Source of the DNA: Denitrificimonas caeni
GTDB taxonomy: Bacteria; Pseudomonadota; Gammaproteobacteria; Pseudomonadales; Pseudomonadaceae
Assembly: GCF_905120345.1 (NCBI RefSeq)
Contig: NZ_CAJHOA010000005.1
Span: 139,574-203,573 of the forward strand
Direction of reading: 5' to 3'
Length of the DNA: 64,000 nucleotides
A program made the translations under genes and the position numbers. This document shows positions 54,726-64,000 of this stretch, piece after piece. The notes under the pieces were generated by a model. The model had not been told where the DNA came from. It saw nothing but the letters and a program-made list of their open reading frames with translations, and made no database searches. Each line of letters starts with the position of its first letter. The first letter of the stretch is position 1.

Positions 54726-56252
54726 TCAGTCCTTCAAAAAGGCTTTAAAGCGGAACAGCTCGGTGAGGCGATAGCCGCGGTAGCGACCCATTGCCAGCAT
54801 AAAGGCCACCATAATTAACAGCACACCAGGGAAGGTGAAGATAAAGTAAGCCAGCTCGGAAATGCTCATTAAGTAGTGCGCTAATGAAGCGGCGAACAAT
54901 GTACCAATCGCCACTTTAAAGGCATGGTTGCCGCCGCGCTCTTCCCAGGTAATCGATAGGCGCTCAATGGTCATGGTTAAAATGACCATCGGGAATAAAG
55001 CAACTGATAAACCACGCTCTAAGCCGAGTTTATGACTAAATAAGCTGATAACAGCGATCAGTACGACAACAAAGGTCAGCACCACCGACAGCCTTGGCAA
55101 CATTTGTAGCTTCAAGTGCTCAAGGTACGAGCGCAGTGATAAGCCCAAAGTGGTGATAATGGTAAACAGAATAATACCAAAACCCAGCTGTGTTTCACGG
55201 AAGGCCAGAGCAATCAATACCGGGGTAAATGTCCCCAGTGTTTGCAGACCGCCGAGGTTACGCAGAATCAAAATCACCATCACGCCGAGGGGAATCATGA
55301 TCATGACTTGATAGGTTTGCTGAGTTTGTAAAGGTAAGCCATACAGTGAGTAATCTAAAAAGCTGGCATCCGTATTTTCGTTACTGAGTTGGGCTAAACG
55401 GATCGCATTCATTTCACTGTTATTGAGAGTGAAGGTGACAGATGCTTGGTTACCGCCCTCGATATTTAACAAAGGCTCATCGCCTAACCACCAAATCATA
55501 CGATCATTAGGCAAACCTTGTTCGCCTGATTGAGGGTTAAAATACAGCCATTTTTCGCCGTTAAAACTGCGTAGCCATAATTCTGGTGACTGAGCAATAT
55601 CAGCCTGCAAGCGGATGGTGTGTAAGCGTTGCATAGGCACATGCGCAATTGATAGAAGGACATCAATGACATCGGCTTTGCGCTCACTGGAGTTATCACC
55701 ACCGAGTAACAAACGTACATTGTCATCAGCCGTGTTATTAACGCGCTTAATGGCTTCGCTGATAAAGGTTTCTACGTCGGCTGAGTGTTGGCGAATCGGT
55801 GCTAATAACGCTTCAGCAGCAATTTTCTCTGCGCCTTCAATTGGCAAGGTTTCTCGGTAGATAGGGCCTTTGGCTTTGGCTTGTTCACCACTGTAACGCT
55901 TGGTCATTACTAGACGGTAATACAGCGTTTGTTTGCCGCTAGCGCGACGAGCTGACCAGGTGACGCGGCGGTTATCATCGCTACGATTAACGCTTACACC
56001 ATAGTTATTAGAAATAAAGCTTTCATTGAGACTGACGTAATCTTGGTTGAGCGGCGGCACAAACATTTGTAGTTTGACCGGCTCACGCGAGTTCGCGCGA
56101 AACTCTACCTTGGCATCGATATTCCATAGATTGTCGGTTTCTTCAGCAGTAACAGGAATACCTAAGACATAAATCTGATAGGCCGTGACTGAGACTCCGA
56201 TGATCATACATAGAGCGATTAATATTCTTAGATGCACTGTCAACGAACGCAT
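54726..56252 (-). CDS. Inactive-transglutaminase / 7-TM membrane protein
   Basis: 508 residues. N-terminal TM (about 8-28), a periplasmic domain (about 30-310) of transglutaminase-like pattern (AHVPMQRLHTIRLQAD, GEKWLYFNPQSGEQG), then about seven TM helices (about 315-495), ending with a short basic tail. Apart from Cys15 in the first TM (IALCMII) I find no cysteine, so the Cys-His-Asp triad of active transglutaminases cannot exist. This is the known inactive-transglutaminase-7TM family. Middle gene of the three-gene unit; 5 bp from the retropepsin-like gene. Confidence 0.88.
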   Translation of the reverse strand: MRSLTVHLRILIALCMIIGVSVTAYQIYVLGIPVTAEETDNLWNIDAKVEFRANSREPVKLQMFVPPLNQDYVSLNESFISNNYGVSVNRSDDNRRVTWSARRASGKQTLYYRLVMTKRYSGEQAKAKGPIYRETLPIEGAEKIAAEALLAPIRQHSADVETFISEAIKRVNNTADDNVRLLLGGDNSSERKADVIDVLLSIAHVPMQRLHTIRLQADIAQSPELWLRSFNGEKWLYFNPQSGEQGLPNDRMIWWLGDEPLLNIEGGNQASVTFTLNNSEMNAIRLAQLSNENTDASFLDYSLYGLPLQTQQTYQVMIMIPLGVMVILILRNLGGLQTLGTFTPVLIALAFRETQLGFGIILFTIITTLGLSLRSYLEHLKLQMLPRLSVVLTFVVVLIAVISLFSHKLGLERGLSVALFPMVILTMTIERLSITWEERGGNHAFKVAIGTLFAASLAHYLMSISELAYFIFTFPGVLLIMVAFMLAMGRYRGYRLTELFRFKAFLKD

Positions 56253-56257
56253 GGTAA

Positions 56258-56815
56258 TTACTCAGCAAAGGCGGTAGAGATGTTTTGGGTATCACACTGT
56301 GGCTTGCCCACAGAATATTTTAAACTGGGGTCAATTAAAGCATTAAATTTTTTCAAAGCTGTTGAGCCCAGTAAAAAAGGATATTGGAAAGTGCTGCGGT
56401 CAGTGAGATTCACTTCAACCGTTTTTAGCGTGCGCCCTATACATACCGACATATTGACCACTGGACGTGGTGTATAACTTTTATCTTCTTCAGGGTCATA
56501 ATCACCCGAGCGGCGCTTAATTTTACTGATGCGTGCTAAGGGTAACTCGAAAGCGCGCTCATGTGTTTCATCGAGCGCTAAATAAAAACGCACCCAAGAT
56601 TTTCCGTCACGTTTAAAACGTTCAATATCACGCGCACTCAGCGATGCTGTTTTCGCGCCAGTGTCCAGCTTCGCTGTCATGTGCATATCAATGTCAGCGA
56701 TATAAACATGCTCATTTAATCCGTAGATGTTCTTTTCGCTCACTTCGCTGGCTAAGGTCATGGTGGGTAATAATAAAAAATATGTTAACAAGGCAGTAAT
56801 ATTAAAAAATCTCAT
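56258..56815 (-). CDS. Retropepsin-like peptidase (annotated as ATP-dependent zinc protease family)
   Basis: 185 residues from ATG 56815. This start gives a signal peptide (MRFFNITALLTYFLLLPTMTLA) and is preferred over an opening at 56884. The core holds MTAKLDTGAKTASLSARDIE, with Asp-Thr-Gly-Ala as in pepsin-like retroviral proteases, then RPVVNMSVCIGRTL and YPFLLGSTALKKF. The family name in databases mentions zinc and ATP, but the visible motif is that of an aspartic protease. It probably cleaves a periplasmic or cell-envelope substrate modified by its operon partners. Confidence 0.85.
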   Translation of the reverse strand: MRFFNITALLTYFLLLPTMTLASEVSEKNIYGLNEHVYIADIDMHMTAKLDTGAKTASLSARDIERFKRDGKSWVRFYLALDETHERAFELPLARISKIKRRSGDYDPEEDKSYTPRPVVNMSVCIGRTLKTVEVNLTDRSTFQYPFLLGSTALKKFNALIDPSLKYSVGKPQCDTQNISTAFAE

Positions 56816-57055
56816 AATTCTCGCAAATATAAAAATGTGATTTTGTTCAGTGTCGTCAAGGCACGTGCTCGGGCGTAACCCCACTCAGGACTTACTTGGG
56901 AGAATGTAGCAGCCGTGGCGACGTATTCTAATCGGCAACGCTAAAAATAACCATGTAATCCGTATGTAAGCTGTTTTCTAGTGCGTGGTTGCGCTGAGTA
57001 GATAGATGGACGTTTTAAATGCTGATACGTTCCATTATTCGACCTTGGTCTGAAG

Positions 57056-57067
57056 ATTGTCGACAAT
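57056..57067. promoter_or_regulatory. Palindrome ATTGTCGACAAT, probable PrpR operator
   Basis: Perfect 12-bp palindrome 75 bp upstream of the GntR-type prpR start. The core TTGTCGACAA has the form of operators recognised by FCD-domain GntR regulators. The gene before it is divergent, so the site lies at the promoter of the prp operon. Confidence 0.6.
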
Positions 57068-57141
57068 GTTGTTGGTTTTGTTGACATATGCGGGTCTCGA
57101 AGGTAGCTTTCAGCCATTGACTGAATAAAGGTGTCGACACT

Positions 57142-57864
57142 GTGCCAGAGCTTCTTGAAGAAACAGCACTTATCAGCAGTGATTCTGCAACCCTGTCTGA
57201 GCAGGTGTTTCGTAGTATCCAGGCGGCGATTGTCTGTGGTGATATCGCGCCAGGCAGTAAAATCTCTGAGCCTGAGCTGGCGCGCACCTACGGTATCAGT
57301 CGCGGTCCCTTACGCGAAGCCATCCATCGTTTGGAAGGGCAGCGTTTATTAATCAGGGTTCCACATGTCGGCGCACGCGTGGTTGCGCTATCGCACTCTG
57401 AGTTGATCGAACTGTATGAGATTCGCGAATCATTAGAAAGTATGGCGTGTCGTTTAGCCGCGCATCGAATGACGGCTGACGAAGTGGCCGAGCTGCGTGC
57501 GGTACTCGACACCCATGAGCGTGATGCGGCCTTCCAAGCGGGAGTGGGCTATTACCAGCAAGAAGGTGATTACGACTTCCATTACAAGATTATCCAAGGC
57601 AGTGGTAACCAAATGTTGGTCAAGCTGCTGACTGAAGAGCTGTATCAGTTGGTGCGTATGTATCGTATTCAATACTCAACAACGCCCAATCGTCCACAGC
57701 AAGCTTTTAAAGAACATCACAGTATATTAGATGCCATTGCCGCCGGTGATGGTGAATTAGCCGAGTTACTGATGCGTCGTCATATCGCTGCATCACGACG
57801 CAATGTTGAGCGTCATTATCAAGGTGCCAATAACACCGTCCAACCCCTACGAGGTAAATTATGA
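57142..57864 (+). CDS. prpR: GntR-family (FCD) regulator of propionate catabolism
   Basis: 240 residues, GTG start with AGGTG upstream. N-terminal winged helix about 20-80 ([48 protein letters not shown]), then an FCD sensor domain about 90-225 with Asp/His residues ([19 protein letters not shown]) that in this group hold a metal. It is the first gene of the prp operon; the prpB ATG overlaps its stop (ATGA). It probably represses the operon until a methylcitrate-cycle metabolite binds. The gene name is based on context. Confidence 0.85.
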   Translation: MPELLEETALISSDSATLSEQVFRSIQAAIVCGDIAPGSKISEPELARTYGISRGPLREAIHRLEGQRLLIRVPHVGARVVALSHSELIELYEIRESLESMACRLAAHRMTADEVAELRAVLDTHERDAAFQAGVGYYQQEGDYDFHYKIIQGSGNQMLVKLLTEELYQLVRMYRIQYSTTPNRPQQAFKEHHSILDAIAAGDGELAELLMRRHIAASRRNVERHYQGANNTVQPLRGKL

Positions 57865-58748
57865 GTCGTACAACTCCAGGTCAACGCTTTCGTGATGCTG
57901 TTGTAGAAGAAAGCCCGCTACAAGTTATCGGTGCGATCAATGCCAACCACGCTTTATTAGCACAGCGCGCTGGCTTTAAAGCGATTTACCTGTCCGGTGG
58001 CGGTGTTGCTGCTGGCTCACTGGGTATCCCAGATTTAGGTATTACCGGTTTAGAAGACGTTCTTATTGATGTACGTCGTATCACTGATGTGTGTGAGCTG
58101 CCATTGTTAGTCGATGTTGATACCGGTTTTGGTTCATCAGCGTTTAACGTTGCACGTACCGTTCGCTCAATGAGCAAAGCCGGCGCAGCTGCGATTCACA
58201 TTGAAGACCAAGTGGGTGCTAAGCGTTGTGGCCACCGTCCCAATAAAGAAATCGTTACTCAGCAGGAAATGGTTGACCGTATTAAGGCAGCTGTAGATGC
58301 GCGTACCGATGACAGCTTTGTGATTATGGCGCGTACTGATGCGCTGGCAGTTGAAGGTTTGAACTCTGCATTAGACCGTGCTGCTGCATGCGTTGAAGCC
58401 GGTGCCGATATGGTCTTCCCTGAAGCCATTACCGAACTGGATATGTATAAGCTGTTTGCTGAGCGTGTTAATGCACCTATTTTGGCGAACATCACTGAGT
58501 TCGGTGCAACGCCACTGTTCACTGTGGACGAGCTAAGAGCGGCTAACGTTGGTTTGGTTTTGTACCCGCTGTCGGCCTTCCGCGCGATGAATAAAGCTGC
58601 GGAAAATGTCTACAACGCAGTGCGTCGTGATGGCACGCAAAAGAATGTGATCGATACCATGCAAACCCGTATGGAGCTGTATGACCGCATCAACTACCAC
58701 GCTTTTGAGCAGAGCTTAGACGCTTTGTTTGCTCAGAAAAAAAACTAA
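57861..58748 (+). CDS. prpB: 2-methylisocitrate lyase
   Basis: 295 residues. Splits 2-methylisocitrate into pyruvate and succinate, the last step of the methylcitrate cycle. PEP mutase/isocitrate lyase fold; motifs [38 protein letters not shown] (catalytic Lys-Arg-Cys-Gly-His) and [20 protein letters not shown] overlaps the prpR stop by 4 nt. It has the full length of the family. Confidence 0.95.
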   Translation: MSRTTPGQRFRDAVVEESPLQVIGAINANHALLAQRAGFKAIYLSGGGVAAGSLGIPDLGITGLEDVLIDVRRITDVCELPLLVDVDTGFGSSAFNVARTVRSMSKAGAAAIHIEDQVGAKRCGHRPNKEIVTQQEMVDRIKAAVDARTDDSFVIMARTDALAVEGLNSALDRAAACVEAGADMVFPEAITELDMYKLFAERVNAPILANITEFGATPLFTVDELRAANVGLVLYPLSAFRAMNKAAENVYNAVRRDGTQKNVIDTMQTRMELYDRINYHAFEQSLDALFAQKKN

Positions 58749-58806
58749 CTACGAGTTAATCACCGATAGCGTGATAACCAATAATAAAAGTACGAGGAAT
58801 AACGTA

Positions 58807-59943
58807 ATGACTGAAGCAAAGAAAAAAGTACTGAGCGGCGCGGGTTTGCGTGGTCAGATTGCTGGGCAAACGGCTCTGTGTACTGTCGGTCAAGAAGGTG
58901 CGGGCTTAACCTACCGTGGTTACGATGTTCGCGATTTAGCGGTTAACTGCAAGCACTTTGAAGAAGTGGCTTATTTGCTACTTTACGGTCACTTGCCCAA
59001 TCAGAGTGAGCTCACTGCTTACCTGAAGCGTTTGCACGATATGCGTGATTTACCTGCGACGCTAAAAGAAGTTCTTGAGCGTATTCCTGCTGATGCACAC
59101 CCAATGGATGTGATGCGCGTGGGTACGGCGATGTTGGGCACTTTAGAGCCAGAGCTGAGCTTCGATCAGCAGCTGGACGTGGTTGATCGCTTGATTGCTG
59201 CATTTCCAGCGATCTTGTTGTACTGGTACCGTTTCAGTCATGACAATGTACGCATCGATTGCATGACCAATGAGCCAGATATTGCCAGTCACTTCCTTGC
59301 TTTATTGCACGGTAAGTCGTCTAACGCACTGCACTGTGAAGTGATGAACGTGTCGTTGATTCTCTATGCAGAGCATGAGTTTAACGCGTCGACCTTTACC
59401 GGTCGTGTGTGTGCGTCAACCTTGTCTGACTTGTACTCTTGCGTGACCGGTGCCATTGGTTCGCTACGTGGACCACTGCATGGTGGTGCAAACGAAGCGG
59501 CGATGGCTCTGATTGATCGCTTCAGCTCACCAGAAGAAGCCGTGACCGAACTTAAAGCAATGATCGCTCGTAAAGACTTGATCATGGGCTTTGGTCACGC
59601 AATCTACCGTGAATCAGATCCTCGGAATGAAGTGATTAAAGGCTATTCCAAAAAGTTGGCTGATGAAGTGGGTGATACGGTTATCTACCCAGTTTCTGTG
59701 GCGATTGAGAGCTTTATGTGGGATGAGAAACGCTTATTCCCTAATGCTGACTTCTTCCACGCTTCAGCCTACCGCTTTATGGGCATTCCAACTGAGTTGT
59801 TCACACCGATTTTTGTGTGCTCACGCGTAACAGGTTGGGCTGCACATGTGTTTGAACAGCGTGCTAACAACCGCATTATCCGCCCAAGTGCTGAATATAT
59901 TGGTGAGGAGCAACGTGCCGTTCCGGCAATTGAGAAGCGCTAA
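58807..59943 (+). CDS. prpC: 2-methylcitrate synthase
   Basis: 378 residues from ATG 58807 (GAGGA at 9 nt; upstream in-frame codons lie over the prpB tail). Condenses propionyl-CoA with oxaloacetate. Citrate-synthase fold with GLTYRGYDVRDLA, catalytic histidines in LHCEVMN / GPLHGGANEAAM and GFGHAIYRESDPRN, and the Asp region DFFHASAYRFMGIP. It is shorter than citrate synthase, typical for PrpC. Followed by a hairpin before acnD. Confidence 0.95.
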   Translation: MTEAKKKVLSGAGLRGQIAGQTALCTVGQEGAGLTYRGYDVRDLAVNCKHFEEVAYLLLYGHLPNQSELTAYLKRLHDMRDLPATLKEVLERIPADAHPMDVMRVGTAMLGTLEPELSFDQQLDVVDRLIAAFPAILLYWYRFSHDNVRIDCMTNEPDIASHFLALLHGKSSNALHCEVMNVSLILYAEHEFNASTFTGRVCASTLSDLYSCVTGAIGSLRGPLHGGANEAAMALIDRFSSPEEAVTELKAMIARKDLIMGFGHAIYRESDPRNEVIKGYSKKLADEVGDTVIYPVSVAIESFMWDEKRLFPNADFFHASAYRFMGIPTELFTPIFVCSRVTGWAAHVFEQRANNRIIRPSAEYIGEEQRAVPAIEKR

Positions 59944-59972
59944 GAGTTTGAACGCTTAAAGGCTGACCCATT

Positions 59973-60003
59973 AACCAGTTGTGCATCGATACAGCTGGTT
60001 TTT
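59973..60003 (+). terminator. Hairpin between prpC and acnD (possible attenuator)
   Basis: Stem AACCAGTTGT / ACAGCTGGTT (one G-T pair) with loop GCATCGAT, followed by TTT. It may partly terminate the transcript or separate mRNA segments; the operon clearly continues into acnD about 55 bp later. Confidence 0.55.
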
Positions 60004-60056
60004 GTGGTTGCGCTAACAGCGTTTCCCCGTGTTTACCTGATGGATTTTAAAACGTT

Positions 60057-62654
60057 ATGAATACCGAATTCCGTAAAAAACTACCTGGCACAGCACTCGA
60101 TTATTACGATGTGCGTGAGGCGGTTGATGCCATTGAACCGGGCGCTTATGCCAAGCTGCCTTACACATCACGCATATTTGCAGAAAACTTAGTGCGCCGC
60201 TGCGAGCCCAGTGAGCTTACGGATTCGCTCAAGCAACTGATTTATCGCAAGCGCGATCTGGACTTTCCTTGGTATCCCGCACGCGTTGTGTGCCACGATA
60301 TTTTGGGGCAAACCGCATTGGTTGACTTGGCTGGCTTGCGTGATGCCATTGCCGAGCAGGGCGGTGATCCATCTAAAGTGAACCCAGTGGTACCGACTCA
60401 GTTGATCGTTGACCACTCGCTAGCAGTTGAGAGCGGTGGTTTTGATCCTGATGCGTTTGAGAAAAACCGTGCGATTGAAGATCGTCGCAACGAAGACCGT
60501 TTCCACTTTATTGAGTGGACTAAAACTGCCTTTAAAAACGTTGATGTGATTCCTGCTGGTAACGGCATCATGCACCAAATCAACTTGGAGAAAATGTCTC
60601 CAGTGGTGCAGGCGCGTGACGGTGTGGCTTTCCCTGATACCTGTGTCGGTACCGACAGTCATACGCCACACGTGGATGCTTTGGGTGTATTGGCCATTGG
60701 TGTGGGTGGCTTGGAAGCCGAGACAGTCATGCTCGGTTTACCATCGATGATGCGCCTGCCAAATATTGTTGGTGTTGAGTTGGTCGGCAAGCGTCAACCG
60801 GGTATTACGGCGACTGATATCGTGCTGGAAATGACTGAATTTCTGCGTAAAGAGCGCGTGGTCGGCGCGTATTTGGAATTCTTTGGTGAAGGTGCTGCGA
60901 CTTTGTCGATTGGCGACCGTGCCACCATTTCCAATATGACCCCAGAATACGGCGCAACGGCTGGTATGTTCTATATTGACCAACAAACCACTGAGTACTT
61001 AACGCTGACTGGCCGTGAACCAGAGCAAGTGGCACTGGTTGAAAACTACGCAAAAGTAACCGGTCTGTGGGCCGACAGCTTAGTTGACGCTGAATATGAG
61101 CGCGTACTTAAGTTTGATCTTTCTGCAGTAGGCCGCAATATGGCTGGCCCATCCAACCCGCATGCACGTGTCTCGACCAGCGATCTCGCGGCGAAAGGCA
61201 TTGCTGGCGCGTGGGAAAAAGAAGAAGGCTTAATGCCGGATGGCGCAGTGATTATTGCAGCCATTACTAGCTGTACCAACACCAGTAACCCACGTAACGT
61301 GATCGCTGCTGCGTTAGTCGCACGTAACGCCAATAAGTTAGGCTTAGAGCGTAAACCTTGGGTAAAAACCTCGTTTGCGCCCGGTTCTAAAGTCGCTGAA
61401 CTCTACCTGAAAGACGCCAACTTACTCGAAGAACTTGAGCAGTTAGGTTTTGGTATTGTTGGTTTTGCCTGCACCACCTGTAACGGTATGAGCGGTGCCT
61501 TGGATCCAGTGATTCAACAAGAAATCATTGATCGTGATCTCTACGCCACCGCAGTGCTGTCAGGTAACCGTAACTTTGATGGCCGTATCCACCCGTACGC
61601 GAAACAAGCGTTCTTGGCTTCACCACCATTAGTAGTTGCTTATGCGATTGCCGGTACCATCCGCTTCGATATCGAAAAAGATGCGCTAGGTTACGATAAA
61701 GAGGGTAATGCGATTACCTTGAAAGATCTGTGGCCAACCGATGCGGAAATTGATGCGATTGTAGCGGCCAGCGTTAAGCCTGAGCAGTTCAATCAAGTTT
61801 ATATCCCTATGTTTGACCTCGGTTCGATCACGCAGTCGCCCAGTCCTTTATATGACTGGCGCCCGATGAGTACCTATATCCGTCGTCCGCCGTATTGGGA
61901 AGGTGCGTTGGCCGGTGAGCGTACGATGAAAGGTATGCTGCCGTTAGCAGTACTGGGTGACAACATCACCACTGACCACTTATCACCGTCTAATGCGATT
62001 ATGTTGGACAGTGCGGCGGGTGAGTACCTGCATAAAATGGGCTTGCCAGAAGTTGACTTCAACTCGTACGCAACCCACCGTGGTGATCACCTTACTGCAC
62101 AACGTGCTACTTTTGCTAACCCAAAACTGTTTAACGAAATGGTCTTGGATGAGCAAGGTAATGTTCGTCAAGGTTCATTAGCGCGCATTGAGCCGGAAGG
62201 TAAAGTGACCCGCATGTGGGAAGCGATTGAAGCCTATATGGAGCGCAAACAGCCGCTGATTATTGTTGCCGGTGCTGACTATGGTCAGGGTTCATCACGT
62301 GACTGGGCTGCGAAAGGCGTGCGTTTGGCCGGTGTTGAAGTGATTGCTGCTGAAGGTTTTGAGCGTATTCACCGTACCAACCTCGTCGGTATGGGTGTCT
62401 TACCGCTGCAATTTGCCGAAGGCACCACACGTAAAACATTGGGCCTTGATGGTACTGAAACCTACGATGTAGAAGGTGAGTTGAAACCAGGTAACACTAT
62501 GACGCTAGTGATCACGCGTCGCAACGGTGAAATCGTGCGTGTGCCGATGCTAAGTCGTCTGGATACCGCTGCTGAGCTGGTTGTCTATCAAGCAGGCGGT
62601 GTTTTACAACGCTTTGCTCAAGAGTTCTTGGCTTCAGAAGCTACCAGTGCCTAA
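60057..62654 (+). CDS. acnD: Fe/S-dependent 2-methylcitrate dehydratase
   Basis: 865 residues. Aconitase-family enzyme converting 2-methylcitrate to 2-methyl-aconitate; together with PrpF it replaces PrpD. Three cluster ligands: Cys in AITSCTNTSNPRN and the pair FACTTCNGMSG. Other motifs: FPDTCVGTDSHTPHVD, GNRNFDGRIHPYAK and the swivel-domain DYGQGSSRDWAAKG. It starts MNTEFRKKLPGTALDYYD, usual for AcnD. The reading frame is intact. Confidence 0.95.
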   Translation: MNTEFRKKLPGTALDYYDVREAVDAIEPGAYAKLPYTSRIFAENLVRRCEPSELTDSLKQLIYRKRDLDFPWYPARVVCHDILGQTALVDLAGLRDAIAEQGGDPSKVNPVVPTQLIVDHSLAVESGGFDPDAFEKNRAIEDRRNEDRFHFIEWTKTAFKNVDVIPAGNGIMHQINLEKMSPVVQARDGVAFPDTCVGTDSHTPHVDALGVLAIGVGGLEAETVMLGLPSMMRLPNIVGVELVGKRQPGITATDIVLEMTEFLRKERVVGAYLEFFGEGAATLSIGDRATISNMTPEYGATAGMFYIDQQTTEYLTLTGREPEQVALVENYAKVTGLWADSLVDAEYERVLKFDLSAVGRNMAGPSNPHARVSTSDLAAKGIAGAWEKEEGLMPDGAVIIAAITSCTNTSNPRNVIAAALVARNANKLGLERKPWVKTSFAPGSKVAELYLKDANLLEELEQLGFGIVGFACTTCNGMSGALDPVIQQEIIDRDLYATAVLSGNRNFDGRIHPYAKQAFLASPPLVVAYAIAGTIRFDIEKDALGYDKEGNAITLKDLWPTDAEIDAIVAASVKPEQFNQVYIPMFDLGSITQSPSPLYDWRPMSTYIRRPPYWEGALAGERTMKGMLPLAVLGDNITTDHLSPSNAIMLDSAAGEYLHKMGLPEVDFNSYATHRGDHLTAQRATFANPKLFNEMVLDEQGNVRQGSLARIEPEGKVTRMWEAIEAYMERKQPLIIVAGADYGQGSSRDWAAKGVRLAGVEVIAAEGFERIHRTNLVGMGVLPLQFAEGTTRKTLGLDGTETYDVEGELKPGNTMTLVITRRNGEIVRVPMLSRLDTAAELVVYQAGGVLQRFAQEFLASEATSA

Positions 62655-62673
62655 CGCACGTTAAAGCATGACC

Positions 62674-62717
62674 TAACCCGCTAAGCGAGTGCACCTTGTT
62701 TAGCGGGTTATTATTTT
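62674..62717 (+). terminator. Hairpin between acnD and prpF
   Basis: 11-bp perfect stem TAACCCGCTAA / TTAGCGGGTTA with a 15-nt loop, followed by TTATTTT. It is either a partial terminator or an mRNA-stabilising element; prpF follows at 62778. Confidence 0.6.
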
Positions 62718-62777
62718 CTGCCGGTAGCATCTTTGCGACCGCTATTATTCCTATTGTTAGATTAGGGAGATTCCTCT

Positions 62778-63965
62778 ATGAGTCAGGTCCCACAAATTAA
62801 AATCCCCGCGACGTATATGCGCGGCGGCACCAGTAAAGGTGTGTTCTTCCGTATTGATGACTTACCCGAAGCGGCGCAGCAGCCGGGTGCTGCGCGCGAT
62901 GCCTTGTTACTGCGGGTCATCGGCAGTCCTGACCCTTATGGTAAGCAAACCGATGGCATGGGCGGCGCCACCTCTAGCACCAGTAAAACGGTACTGTTGG
63001 CAAAAAGCAGTCAGGCTGAGCATGATGTTGACTACTTATTTGGCCAAGTCTCCATTGATAAACCCTTTGTCGATTGGAGCGGTAACTGCGGTAACTTAAC
63101 CGCTGCGGTCGGCTCCTTTGCTATTTCTAACGGTTTAGTCGCTGCCGATAAGATTCCGCAAAACGGTATCTGCACCGTGCGTATTTGGCAGGTCAATATT
63201 GAAAAAACCATTATTGCCCATGTACCAATTACCAATGGTGAAGTGCAAGAAACTGGTGATTTTGAGTTGGATGGTGTGACTTTTCCAGCGGCTGAAGTGC
63301 AGATTGAGTTTCTCGATCCAGCGGATGGTGACGGTGATGATGCGGCGATGTTCCCTACTGGTAATGTCGTTGATGATCTCGAAGTTCCAGGCGTTGGCAC
63401 TTTAAAAGCAACTTTAATCAATGCGGGTATTCCAACCATTTTCGTCAATGCCGAAGATATTGGTTACAGCGGTACTGAGCTGCAGTCAGCGATTAATAGT
63501 GACAAAGCCGCGCTGGCTAAGTTTGAGCTGATCCGCTCCTATGGCGCAGTAAAGATGGGCCTGATCAAGGATGTTGCTGAGGCTGCTGCACGTCAGCACA
63601 CGCCGAAAGTGGCCTTTGTTGCAGCGCCTGCCAGCTATACAGCGTCCAGTGGTAAAGAAATCAAAGCGGCTGATATTGATGTGCTGGTGCGTGCGCTATC
63701 CATGGGGCAACTGCATCACGCGATGATGGGTACCGCAGCTGTGGCGATCGGTACTGCAGCAGCGATTCCAGGCACTTTGGTTAATCTCGCTGCCGGTGGG
63801 GAAGACCGTCAAGCAGTGAACTTTGGCCATCCGTCTGGTACCTTGCGTGTCGGTGCTGAAGCCGCGCAAGAAAACGGTAAGTGGGTGGTGAAAAAAGCCA
63901 TTATGAGTCGCAGTGCACGCGTCTTGATGGAAGGCTGGGTGCGTATTCCTGGTGATACGTTCTAA
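62778..63965 (+). CDS. prpF: 2-methylaconitate cis-trans isomerase
   Basis: 395 residues. Diaminopimelate-epimerase-like fold; isomerises the AcnD product so that the housekeeping aconitase can complete the route to 2-methylisocitrate. Motifs: ATYMRGGTSKGVFFR at the N-terminus (the conserved Gly-Gly-Thr-Ser-Lys), DGMGGATSSTSKTVLL, WSGNCGNLTAAVGSFA and a C-terminal HPSGTLRVGAEAA. AGGGAG ribosome site. Last gene of the visible operon; the window ends 35 bp later with nothing recognisable. Confidence 0.95.
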   Translation: MSQVPQIKIPATYMRGGTSKGVFFRIDDLPEAAQQPGAARDALLLRVIGSPDPYGKQTDGMGGATSSTSKTVLLAKSSQAEHDVDYLFGQVSIDKPFVDWSGNCGNLTAAVGSFAISNGLVAADKIPQNGICTVRIWQVNIEKTIIAHVPITNGEVQETGDFELDGVTFPAAEVQIEFLDPADGDGDDAAMFPTGNVVDDLEVPGVGTLKATLINAGIPTIFVNAEDIGYSGTELQSAINSDKAALAKFELIRSYGAVKMGLIKDVAEAAARQHTPKVAFVAAPASYTASSGKEIKAADIDVLVRALSMGQLHHAMMGTAAVAIGTAAAIPGTLVNLAAGGEDRQAVNFGHPSGTLRVGAEAAQENGKWVVKKAIMSRSARVLMEGWVRIPGDTF

Positions 63966-64000
63966 GTTTGATTGCTAACAGTGTGGCAATTTTAAGCGCT

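Overview
This window comes from a gammaproteobacterial chromosome, most likely a low-GC relative of Pseudomonas (Thiopseudomonas/Denitrificimonas type). Pointers are the split adenosylcobalamin ribonucleotide reductase (nrdJa/nrdJb), the cysH-thrH neighbour pair, a QuiP-type acylase, clpS-clpA, and a propionate operon of the prpR-prpB-prpC-acnD-prpF type. The genus is inferred from gene content and gene order; no rRNA or complete marker set is present.

Layout. 1-2.5 kb: the end of an integrated element, with the 5' part of a tyrosine-type integrase, two degraded tRNA-Leu 3' ends (old attachment sites), an Ash-like small ORF, a two-TM protein and a HigB/HigA-like toxin-antitoxin pair. 2.5-19.5 kb: housekeeping DNA with a RIO kinase, APS reductase, ThrH, a GlpD-like dehydrogenase, CheV, a CvfB-like S1 protein, a three-gene ABC exporter, NrdJa/NrdJb, a QuiP-like acylase that seems to lack its nucleophile, and a methyltransferase. 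19.7-38.5 kb: a two-partner-secretion locus of contact-dependent-inhibition type. It has a TpsB transporter, a ~3,380-residue TpsA exoprotein, and about 7 kb of AT-rich lipoprotein genes, a displaced second toxin module and fossil fragments. 38.6-39.5 kb: a broken glutaryl-CoA dehydrogenase gene. 39.9-64 kb: NifJ pyruvate oxidoreductase with a DHOD-like partner, ClpS/ClpA, a chemoreceptor with a c-type heme motif, a coiled-coil membrane protein, LemA plus a GIDE/EF-hand protein, PabB, a retropepsin / inactive transglutaminase-7TM / ATP-grasp ligase trio, and the 2-methylcitrate operon.

The most interesting part is 30.6-38.5 kb. The TpsA C-terminus ends in a module with a lipase-like His-Ser-Arg-Gly-Ser elbow and conserved downstream Asp and His. 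Its stop codon overlaps the start of a small lipoprotein gene. About 5 kb downstream the same arrangement recurs: a 129-bp stretch about 95% identical to the TpsA module entrance, a diverged toxin domain, and an overlapping lipoprotein of the same family. Between and after the two units lie other lipoproteins, a decayed duplicate of one of them, repeated immunity tails and a fossil of the TpsA middle region. I infer a toxin/immunity cassette array in which a periplasm-acting hydrolase toxin is neutralised by membrane-anchored lipoproteins. No functional data are available here.

Limits: everything was read by eye. Family names come from recognised motifs and remembered relatives, not from searches. 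Percent identities are hand counts over short aligned stretches.
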